Assembly (NCBI GenBank): GCA_001466705.2
Contig: LATX02000182.1
Location: 434,001 to 498,000, forward strand
Direction of reading: 5' to 3'
Length of the DNA stretch: 64,000 nt
Source of the DNA: Moniliophthora roreri
Lineage: Eukaryota; Basidiomycota; Agaricomycetes; Agaricales; Marasmiaceae
The notes below the pieces were generated by a model. The model did not search any database, was not told the origin of the DNA, and saw nothing but the letters and a program-made list of their open reading frames with translations. Within the stretch, counting starts at the first letter, position 1, and every line of letters begins with the position of its first letter. Of the stretch, positions 36,975-50,481 are shown one piece after another. Both the position numbers and the translations under genes were made by a program.

Positions 36975-39121
36975 GATATCGGTAGGAGGACGGATGCGAG
37001 AGAAAAGTCTTGAAAAGAAGTAGGAGATTTGATCGGTGTCCCGTGTGGGGTGGATGTCCTCAGAGGTCAGCCTTTTCAGGCATTTTCCAAAGTTCCTGTC
37101 AGCCTTCTCAATTGCGGCAGATAACCGATTCATCGAAACCTTCCCAGAAACCAGGAGTGACCATGCCATGAGCCGGCTCAAGGCGAACCAGAGAACGTGA
37201 ACCGGGTATTGGCGTGGTTGAACTAGGTCATCCAAAGGATTGCCAACGTAAACAGTTGGCTCCGACGCCTCCGTTATCACCGTCCTTCCCGCTATACCAT
37301 ACTACGGACATAGGAGCATCCTTTCTTTCTTGATCCCGTCAGCGCAGGGAAGATCCCTTGCGGTACACCCCTAGCAGGCGTCGGTTGATGATCCGTTAAG
37401 GGGCTCGTCGTGATATCAGTACGAGCTCGAGAATGATTTGCGCCCCCATCCTCAAGCGAATGCCTTTCCAATCTCCCGTCCCCTCATGTCCCATCCTCTT
37501 TTTGGCCACCAAAACACGTTCCTAGGACCTCATTTAACGATTAAAAGGTACCTTTTCGCCCAGGGTCCGCTCACGTAACAAATATCTCCTCAGGATCGTA
37601 CGTAGAAAAGTTTATCAATATACCTTTCCTTCCGTATGTATACGAGACCAGCGCCCGCTGGGGGTGTATGAATTCATCATCTTCCGAAGCAAAAGGTGGA
37701 CTTGATGGCACACAGCAATAAGCACTATGCCTGACAGGCTATTTCCGATAAAATTTGAGCTAACCTGGTATAGTCAAATGTAAGATCATCGCTGGCGTTT
37801 ACGCAGACCAGTTGGAACCACCTGTATCCAATCATGATCAGCACGGGATACTGTATGTAATGATCGCCCGCCATAGCGCTCAGCCTTGACACATTCCTTG
37901 CTCAGATTTGTTCTCCCACAAGGTCGACAGAACATGGCACATAAGGCCTAGCAGATGTGGCGCACGTCCAATCATTGTACATTTCAAAGTACACCATTTG
38001 GTCGGCTGGAAAAGATCCTCCCGAGGTGCGATGATCCCCCAGGTTCTGGTACGCGTGTTTCCAACAGCTTCTATACAGTACTCGAAGGCTAGACTCATGG
38101 GTTGTGAGGTGCGTGCTTACAGTACTGATTGCCTTGTATCCCTAGATCCTACGTCTTGATTATTCGGAGCATATTCTAGAATCTATTGGCTAAATCAAGG
38201 CTAAATATCAGAAGCCATTTCATAAGAAAGATTTACCATGCTAGGAAGGGGCTGAGGGCAGGATAATGGGGTCAATGAATCCGCTTGTGCGCTTGTACGT
38301 GTCAATGGCTCAATTGGAAAAGTGAATAGCATCCGACATTGACCAGCTTCTCCAACAGCATCTCCCGTCCGCGACCACACGGCACCAAAAAACAAGACCA
38401 CCTGAAGTTCATAGGACGGGACAATATCATGCTTCTTACTTGTTCCTAGAAGATACCATCAACATCCTCTGCTGGCGCAATTCATTGAAAAACACCTCAG
38501 CATGGCAGAACCAGTCATCGAACGCGGTCCCGTCTCACTTACGAAACACCCTCCAATCCGTCTACAGCTAGCCAACCTGCTTGCTTCATACATCGACCAG
38601 TGACAGGTCTGAGCCAACATATTAGTATGACGAGCTTCTTCGAAGTTGTTGTACATCGGGAGGATGTGAAAGTTCCTCAACTCATTCCCAGGACCTATTT
38701 CCTGGCAGTGCAGTTCTCCCGCCCAGACTGTTCAGTACCAAGCCGGATGGTGCATCGTCCTTACCATACATCATGTACCCCAATATCTTTGTCGATTGAT
38801 ATCAGCTTCTGGTACAACGCTGAGTACGAGAACCTGGAGAATTCGTTTCAGAGTCGAGCAAGGGGCTTGGCACGTGAAACTGTGTTCAGGAGGCCAGTCA
38901 TCACTCTAATTCACTCTAATAATGGAAGCGCCGTACATAACGTTTCAATCATCACCATCATCGATGTTCGGGTTTTCTCTGTATTGGTCTGCTATGGGAA
39001 CCGTATTGTTGAACCAGATCGAACTGAGGATGAACTAGTCATTCCACCACTTGTTCTCAGGATCTCAATATACTTAAGTTCTGCGTCTATCGCGTATCGT
39101 TGCAGGAACGACGAACACATT
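36975..39121. other. divergent spacer between NAD-reductase and GMC oxidoreductase
   Basis: About 2.1 kb. Apart from an open frame directly upstream of the NAD-reductase (to 37280), no ORF resembles a known family. The region should include promoters of both divergent flanking genes. Confidence 0.4.
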
Positions 39122-42100
39122 ATGCTGGCATCCATTGAACAAGTATTGGAGAGGAAGTTTGACTTTATCGTTGTTGGTGCGTCGCCAACCTTCATAGACT
39201 TACAGTGCTTAATGCAGCCTCTTAGGAGGAGGGGTGGGTGCCTGGAATGTAACCAGCTCAAGAACCTTCTACTTACTCTATGCCTAGACTTGCGGCATCG
39301 TTGTGGCAACACGGCTTTCAGAAGACCCAGATGTCAATGTTCTGGTGTTAGAATCTGGAACGGAAAACTTTGGCGATCCTAGTATCTGTATGAACAACTT
39401 ACTGTACTGAATCCTCAATCGTCTCATTCTCAGTCTACAGTGACACCAGGTGCATTTGGCACCACACTTGGCAAGCCGGAATATGACTGGTGTTACAAGA
39501 CCGTGAGCCACGAACTCTCCTCGCTACTTGTGAACTTGGCTGACAAGGGGAACAGGAACCGCAAGAGAGTTGTGGGGGTAGGGTTGTCCCGTGGCCTCGG
39601 TATGTACTTTGCTCTCGTTCGGTATCTAAAACTCATGATATACAGCGGAAAGGGCCTTGGAGGTAGCTCGGCCATGAACTTCTTCATGTATCACCGTCCC
39701 GCAAAGTCTGATATCAATGGTAAGCTAGTGCGGATAGAGAAAGCGTCGTACGGACCACTGATCCATCCACAGCACTTGAGAAACTCGGCAATCCAGGATG
39801 GAACTGGGAGACCCTGCGGAAATATTACAAGAAGGCCGAACACTTCATTCCGCCTGCGAATCCTACCGATATCATGACCTATGATCTCGACGAACGCGGG
39901 ACAGATGGTAACTAGAACGGCTGATCGAGGTATCTATGCTCACCACGTTGATCTGCAGGTCCTCTCAAGTTTATTCTTCCTATGACCCTGTCGGGACTGG
40001 AAGCGCCGGTCCAGGAGGTACGTTACCCACTTCTTCCCCGACGCTTCCACTCATGTCTGTGTTAGGCCCTCGCCACACTCGGTATTGACCGTGTTCACGA
40101 ACCCGTATGGTCCTTTCCCCAAAACCAGATTCCTGAATTAACCATCTACCTCTGATTTAGTTTTCGGGTAGTGTGAGTGCCACAATCGCTTGATGGAGCA
40201 ACGGAACTCATTACATTTCACTTAGACTAAAGGAACATGGCTTACGCCGGTGACAAATGATCCAGTAAACCTGGTCCGATCCTGCTGGCAATGTAAGTAG
40301 GCCTGCCGGATCAGTTTGATGGTCTCTGACTTGCTATGTTTAGATGTATCTTCAACCCAATCTCGAGCGCCAAAACTTGGTCGTTCTGACTTCGGTACAT
40401 GTTTCTAAGCTAGTCCTCAGTAGCAAAAGTGGCAAGATAACTGCGACGGGCGTCGAATTGGTGCGAGATGGCAAGGCCTATACGATCAGGCCCGAGAAGG
40501 AGGTTATCTTGTCTGCCGGGTAAGTCGCTCTTCATTAAATCAGAAAATCCTCAGACCTGGCTTCCAGAACCATTGCATCGCCCCAGGCAAGTCATTGTAT
40601 AACGAATCCCACTCGAAGTGCGCTGAAACGACTGCTGAGTAGATTCTCGAGCTGTCCGGTATCGGAGACAAGTCCGTGCTCGAAAGGGCCGGCGTTCCGA
40701 TCAATCTGGAGATTCCGGGCGTCGGAGCCAATTTACAAGAGCACATTTACGTGGATTGCTCTTATGGTAAGTTGATCCTCTGTCGTTTATCACTGCATCA
40801 CTTCAATCCTTTGCAGAAATCCGTCAAGATCGAGAATCCGAATTCATTACATTTGATTGTCTGCGGGATCCGGCGCAGATACCAAAACAAATCGAGCTCT
40901 TGTATGTTAATCCTTTTGCGTTCTGCTTTTCCCGCTGAGCGTAGCGCCGTAGGAAAACGGGTAAAAACAGTGTCTTCGGCTTGGGGCTCACTTCAGTCAC
41001 CTTTGTTCCGTTGTCATCCTTTACTCCGGATGCCGCATCTTTGCAAGAGAAGCTTGTCGAATCTGTACGCTCCAAGAGTGCTTCTCCCGGGCTTACCAAG
41101 CAGCTGGAGATCCAATTGGAGCATATCAAGGCCCAAGGTCCACTCTATCGCTTTCTTTAGCATCCAGTTCGCTCATTTTTCACTAGAACCGAGCTGCGAG
41201 CTCCTAGTGGGCCCCACCTTCAATAGTGAACCTAGTGCGCATGCTATTTTTTCCCTATCTCTCGTATGAAGTGATGCTCTACAGATCCGCCGAAACCGGA
41301 CAGGAAGTATCTGACGCTATGTAACCTCTTGAATCACCCTATCTCTCGCGGAACTATTCATATCAAGTCTAACAATCCGTCTGAACCTCCGGCTATTGAT
41401 CCCAAGTACTTTGACGAACCCTACGGTACGACCAAATCTCATTCCGAAAAGTTAGTCACTGAGGCTCTCTCAGACCTACAATCCTTCATCGAAAGCTTCA
41501 AGTTTAAACGTCGTCTTGTCCAACAAGAACCACTCAAGAGTATATTGACAGGTACACTCAATCACTATTTCCCCATCCGGTTAGCTGACATTTATGTACC
41601 GCAGGCGAGGAAGTGAATGCAGGTCCCGAAGTACAAACCGATGAGGAGATCGCAGGTCTGTAGTCTTTATTTGGCCATCTCCTGTTGACTCAACGCCACA
41701 CTAGAGTATTGCAAGAAGTATTTCCGTACTTCATATCGTACGTCAGCCGTCAACAGAAGCCTCTGTCTTTGACTCTTAACTCTGGGATTAGACGCTGTCG
41801 GAACTTGCTCCATGTTACCACTGGAGGATGGTGGTGTAGTCGACTCTAAGCTGAAGGTTAGTATTTAATTGCACGTTTTGGACTTTATTTTAGACAAGCC
41901 TGTCGTACAGGTATACAATACGACCAATATCCGTGTCGTCGATGTTTCCATCATTCCTCTGCATATTGGTGCCCACACCCAAGGTGTGTTCTAATCAATG
42001 TGAGAAGTCTGAAGAAAAGCTGATATCTCACAATAGCAACTGCATATGCCATTGCGGAACTGGGTGAGTTTATTGCTGGATGGTGTGAGTATGCACGTAT

Positions 42101-42147
42101 TGACATGACATTGTACAGCTGCGGATATCATTAAAGGCAAGGCATGA
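39122..42147 (+). CDS. GMC oxidoreductase, intracellular type, possible frameshift
   Basis: A gene of more than 18 exons encodes a glucose-methanol-choline family flavoenzyme, which oxidises an alcohol with FAD. No signal peptide is visible. The FAD-binding motif VVGGGTCG is built from three exons, the middle one only 8 nt (39226-39233). GMC signature 1 appears as RGKGLGGSSAMNFFMYHRP and signature 2 as SAGTIASPQILELSGIG, the latter needing a 19-nt exon (40568-40586) followed by a GC-AG intron (40587-40642). A 12-nt exon lies at 40161-40172. The C-terminal catalytic region reads SYHAVGTCSMLP and IIPLHIGAHTQATAYAIAEL, with both expected His positions filled. The frame does not carry across the intron at about 40294-40344; the upstream exon RSCW and downstream MYLQPNLER differ in phase. 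This suggests a two-base loss near 40290, or an assembly error. It is convergent with the second GMC gene. Confidence 0.82.
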
Positions 42148-42477
42148 CTGGTTTTCGTGAGGATGACAGCCCGAGTCGCAGGCAATGTTAATTGAAAGTT
42201 GTTTGACATTGACACTGCACATTGGACCATCCCGAATTAATGGATAATTATTGAACCCGCGTTGTATTATAATCCCGAGATCATCCCAAGCGAATAAAAG
42301 CAACAAATCAATGGTGCTCGTTGGTCGGCTCAACATGCCAGTTACTGAGTATTGATGTTCTGATTTCACAAAATCCAGGTTCATTATTGTGATACTACAA
42401 TAATCGGGACGATATTCCAATGCACATGAAACAAAAAAGGTCCATGGTGAAAGTTAAACATTCTAACTTAAAGTCCC
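42148..42477. other. short spacer between convergent GMC genes
   Basis: About 330 bases holding the 3' ends of both convergent GMC transcripts. AATAAA-like stretches occur (for example GAATAAAAGC near 42293). No coding sequence is supported. Confidence 0.35.
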
Positions 42478-44840
42478 CATTTCTTCTTTATGAGATCCGA
42501 ACCTCTTTCAGCAATAACGTAGACCGGGACCTGGGGGTGTCCTGCTGGAACGTGAGGCTGCAAAAGTAATGAGAAAGTGCCTTGTCACCAAAACATGGAA
42601 ACTTACGAAAACAGAGGCGTCAATTACCCGGAGACCTTGAACACCCTTGACAGAGAGGTCGGGATCGACCACACCGAAAGGTGCTGACTTCGCAGTCATC
42701 GCCGCAGTTCCTACGGGGTGCCAGACCGTGGTGGCGTTGTTACGGATATACTGCTCGAGCTCCGCATCAGTCGTTATGTTAATAAATGGTCCCAATACGT
42801 AGTCATTCCAAACAGGCGCCGAGACGAAGCGACGAGCGCTCTTAATCGCTTCCTTCATGACGGCAATATCAAAGTCTGTTCCAAGCAAATTAGGATTGAT
42901 GATTGGAGAATCGAAGGGGTCGTTCGAATTCAGTCTTAGAGAGCCACCTAATGAGTCCAAATTTGTTAACTAAAGAGTATCAAAACAAAGGAGACAACGA
43001 ACGGGCTGTAGGAGAAACAACGGCAGTCGAGATGGTCATGAAGTTGCCGGTTTCAGGAAGAGGTGAGCCGCCGAACCCATTCTGCAAGGGCCATGTCAGT
43101 CATTTGGATGAAGATGTGGATGAGAAAGGAGACATACCCCAATGAGGAATTCGATATGAGGAGTCTGGCTTCCGGGCACGGGATCGGGGAACTGCTTCAA
43201 GATTGGTGAGTCCTTGGCGAGACGAAGGAACGTGAGCGTATTGGGACTCGTCACCACCAAAGGGCCAGTGCGTGACGTCATCCATTCTTCCAAATCATCA
43301 TTGAGAATGCTTGGGTCACGAAGCAGACTCTCCCATGTATCGGTCGAATTAACAAACCAAGCATTGTGAACCATGGCATGATCGCTCAAGTTGGCCCCTA
43401 CCGACGGATTATCGACGAGTATGGGATCGACCCCGAGAGGCCTTAAAGCAGAGGCGTCTCCAATGCCCGAGTTGAGCAAAATTTGTGCGGATCCGATCGA
43501 CCCTGCCGCAAGGACGACTTCTTTACGTGCCGTGACTTGGGTCCTCGGGCCTATCATACATGAACTTTCAAATGATGGGCGAAGGGTGGGATCCACGTAC
43601 CCGCAGCACTCGAAGTCAATTCAACGTTCTGAAGCTGTAAAGGCGTGGCCGGCGCGTTTGCGAGAACACGAGTAACTCGGGTATTCAAGGCAACGTATAG
43701 ATTTGGTCGGTCAGCATACTTGGGAGCCAAGTAAGAAGTTGAAGCACTGCTTCGTGCACCATCACGGATAGTAGCCAAACACCAGCCTAAATATCAAATC
43801 AACACGAAAGCCCATCACCAAGTTTTGTGCAGCTCACCAACTCCAAGGGGCGAACCGTCGTTCATGTCAAGATTGTATGGGAACTCTTTCGAAAGCTCTT
43901 TGGTGGTCTGGATGATCTTGGAATCGATAGGCGTAGAGAATCCAGGAAGACTGTCACCGTTTACACCAGATTTCCCGTGAACTGCTGGGTTGATTTGACC
44001 TGTAGTGTCATGACCATCCTAAGAAACTGCTAAGTACACAAAGTCCCATGCAAGATATAAATAGCAACGCTCACCGCGGGAGGAGTGAGGATCTCGTTCT
44101 ATACAACCGGGAGCATCGTCAGCCCGATTGGCGCCATGAAAGCTCAACAACAAACCTTTAGGAAATACTGTTTCATGTTTTTCCACGACCACCCCGCGTC
44201 CCCCGTTTCCTTCGCTAGTCGGTCCCACTCTTCTGCAGCGAGACGGTTATATATGAGAGCATCTGTGTTCCGATCAAAAGAGATTAGCATGCCAGCATAG
44301 GGCTTATGTTAAGATATACTAACTTATGCTGGTGCTTCCACCAATGACGTGCCCGCGCGAGTAAGGAATTGTTCGACCATTAAGACCCTGTTGAGCTGTG
44401 GTGCTGTGTAAAGGTTCTTCAGTTCATGCTGTTTTCCTTGGGAAGTATGTGACATACGTATAGTTCCAGTCGAATGGAGTGGCTTGCGCGTTAGGCCAGA
44501 AGAATGGCACTTGCAGAGTTAAAGCGTCCTTGTCCCTGCATCATCGTGAATATTGATCATCTTCTGGATGCGGCTTTAACTCACGATACACCAGCTTCAA
44601 TAACGAGGACTGTTACGTTTGGGTTCTCCGACAATCTGTTTGCGACCACAAGCCCACCGGCTCCACCTGATATGGGACGAAACGATCAGTACAATGAGTT
44701 ATTCCAACGGATGTCTGCTTACCTCCAATGACTACGAAATCAAAGGTATCAGTGGGAACTTCTTGAAAACTGTCATAGATCTTGGCGAAACTGAGTGAAG
44801 CGAGCGAAAGGAAGACAGTGAGCTGGGTTTTGAGAGACAT
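42478..44840 (-). CDS. secreted GMC oxidoreductase (aryl-alcohol-oxidase-like)
   Basis: The start is MSLKTQLTVFLSLASLSFAK, a clear signal peptide, then FDFVVIGGGAGGLVVANRLS (FAD motif GxGxxG) and LVIEAG. GMC signature 1 is seen as SRGHVIGGSTSINALIYNR and signature 2 as AAGSIGSAQILLNSGIG. The C-terminal part contains LRVIDASVFPHVPAGHP and the catalytic His as VWHPVGTAAMTAKSAPFGVV. Normal length is reached at the stop at 42478. Family members oxidise primary aryl or allylic alcohols with O2 outside the cell and release H2O2. A product-tailoring role in the putative cluster or a general ligninolytic role are both possible. No frame break was found in the joins I checked, and it is clearly diverged from the neighbouring intracellular GMC gene. 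Confidence 0.88.
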
Positions 44841-45646
44841 TTGGATAGGTGTGCCTCTCGAAAGGGTGTTAGCTTCATTAGTTCAAAGGTTCCGGGTATA
44901 TATATCGTTTCCGGGCTGTCAATCGGCTGCAATGCGTGGTCGTCGAGTCTTTCAGTCTTGAAGACAAGCGGACTTGCAGCTCCAGCATCTCCGCATGACA
45001 TTGCGAGGCACTTCAACCACTGCTAGTACCAAAGGGCAAGTTTCAAGGGTCGCGAGCAATTCATTAGGGGAATCGGGTTGCCGGTTACGTTTGCCGTCCC
45101 CAGCCAGTAGCGTAGAGACTGATGATGGTTCCGCGTGGCTTGGATGGGCATAATTGATGGTAACGATGCGCATCACTGATGAGATTTTGCCGTGAGTCGT
45201 GTGACTCTTGGATAGCTGGCGTAGGTATCTGTAAGGCCGAGGCTGGTCAAGTGGTACATTCCTTGCGAGAGAATGAAATCCCAAAGGCCGATGTGGACTG
45301 AGTACAGAGTACAGTTGTGTGACATGTGGCACAAGGCAACGACTCCGACTCAGTGCCGGGTGCCGAGTCCGGAGATCATCCCACTCAAGGCCGCGGTATC
45401 CTACACCATAACGAGATTTATGGGCCTGTCAGCAAACGCGACAACGCACTAGTCAGGTGAAGATCTCTCAGGACCCAACAATCAATTTGCAATCATGACG
45501 AAGTCGATTTAGATTAGTAAATATGGGGTTTTGAGAGCGGTTGTGGATGTCAAAAAGTTGAAAGTTCGACGTTGTTAATGTTCTTTTGAACCGAACTGTA
45601 GCTATAGTATTTGAACGACAGGAGTGACACAATGTGGGTATAAAGG
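44841..45646. other. intergenic region upstream of secreted GMC gene
   Basis: Upstream of the secreted GMC gene, which contains TATATATCG near 44897 about 60 bases from the start, a possible TATA element. The right end is the 3' flank of reductase copy C. No supported coding sequence. Confidence 0.4.
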
Positions 45647-46920
45647 CTATCCATCCATAAGCACAGGAGTATCACTAATACGGTAAATTATCTTCTCCCC
45701 GTGTGCCTTTCGCGACATGTATGAATGTTCTCTTCCTTGCGATATGAGAAGTAATCACTCACTTTGCCTAAGCGGGAATACTCCATCCCGTGCACGACAC
45801 CCAACAAACCATTCGAAAAGAGCTTGACAGAACCTAACTGAAGTTTCCCTTCACGCAGTATCCTTGATATCAGTTTGGCGTAAGCTCTTCCATTCGCTGC
45901 TGCCACCATGTCTGCAGCAGCTGGGAATGGGAAAGTGATGTCCTGAGAGGCGATAAACAAAGTGTCGAGATAGAATCCAAAGAAAACATGAACGCACTTT
46001 CCCGTAAACAGTATAGGCGGAGACGAGACTTGTTTCAACGCTTTTCTTCCGGCTTTGATATGGGAGAACTGTCGCCACTTTGCCGCCGTCTTTACTGAGA
46101 GCAGCGCTGACTTGGTACGGTGATACACCGTCGCTCCAACAGTCAACGGCATATGTTAGTTTGCCACCAGAAGCTTCGAATATATTTCTGCCCGTGAACG
46201 AATCTGAGTAGTCAAAGACCTCATCAGCTCCAAGTCCTTTGAGGAGCTCGTGCTGTTTCGGTGAGGCTGATGCGAAAACTCGCATGTTGGCAAGCTTAGC
46301 AAGTTGAATAGCGTACCGGCCCACAGCTGTAGCACCGGACCATATCAGGATGGCTGGGGGTGATATACCGGGTGTATCGTACGGTGTTGGGAGCTCCAAG
46401 ATTTGGTAGAGGCAAAGACACGCTGACATCGCGGCAACAGCTAGCTGTGCGCCATCCTCAAACGTCACCTCGTCTGGTAAGTAGAAAAGTAGACCTGCTT
46501 GCGCGACCACAAACTCGGCGAATGCACCGTTCCGAGTTGCACCTTTCGGAACATAGAGTATAAGTTGCCGCTGTGACGAAAACGAGGACAGCCTCGTACC
46601 TCCATGAACCATTCCTGCGACGCGTTTTCCTAACAACGTCGATCCCTCGTCTACATCAGGGCCTATGGCGTGAACTGTTCCAGCAAAATCCGAGCCAATG
46701 ATGTGACCTATAGGTACACTAGGTAGGTTCTTCCCTGGTGCATGTCAGCAACTAAAATGTAGAAAGTTGTTCACGACGTACAGTCCGCAGGATTCTGCGC
46801 AGCGACTTCCACTTTCACCAGGACTTCACCGCTGCCCAGAGAAGGAATGTTAACGTCCTCAAGGTGATATTTTCCGGTAGAAGTCGTTACGAGGGCTTTC
46901 ATCCTATGTTCCACAGTCAT
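45647..46920 (-). CDS. LovC-like trans-acting enoyl reductase, MDR superfamily (copy C)
   Basis: Five exons (46920-46782, 46734-46600, 46542-45998, 45942-45763, 45706-45647) give 352 residues with the same exon plan as copy B. The motifs are GSGEVLVKVEVAAQNPADWK, GSDFAGTV, RVAGMVHGG, NGAFAEFVVAQAG and the nucleotide-binding IWSGATAVGRYAIQLAKL, then GADEVFDYSDSF and a conserved tail GMEYSRLGK plus HGEKIIYRISDTP. The protein is a medium-chain NADPH reductase without zinc ligands, close to LovC-type enoyl reductases. It sits next to the halogenase and about 3.6 kb from the start of the polyketide synthase, making it the best placed of the three copies to serve that synthase. Confidence 0.88.
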
Positions 46921-47419
46921 CTTGAGAGTGTTGGCGCTTCTTTAGATGCGTTGATTCGACCGAAGATGATTAGTGCATTATTTTAGGAAAAGCTCTCGGA
47001 GTTTTAAGCCAATGGGATTTTAGCGAGCATCCTGGTGGGCCTGCAAGCTATCAGATGGAGACAATTGCGGATGGATGGGAGAAGCAGGTCATTGGACCTT
47101 CGTGGTTCCGGAAAAAGAGTTGATGGCTCAGTACAGCGCTTAGCGCCGAGCTCCCAGATCAGTTTCGAGTCGAGTTTAACTTTGTGAGGATTCATCATTG
47201 TGATCTGATAGATGTCGATTAGATTGTTTTGTTTGGTTCGCTTCGTCAGCTCTCGTCCCAGGTAGCCACAGAAAGATTCCGCAGAACCATAACACCAGAA
47301 AACGGACTCGTACTTGCCATCGGACTCTGATGGCCTAGTCCCCAGATCAATCGTCCTTGATAGATCCTTTCGCTAATGTAGAACATACATAGAAATATAA
47401 TACACTAAGATCAGAAGTA
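46921..47419. other. short spacer between copy C and halogenase
   Basis: Promoter side of reductase copy C and 3' flank of the halogenase, both on the minus strand. No supported gene; a 64-codon minus-strand ORF at 47004-47198 has no features. Confidence 0.35.
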
Positions 47420-50481
<3,062 letters not shown>

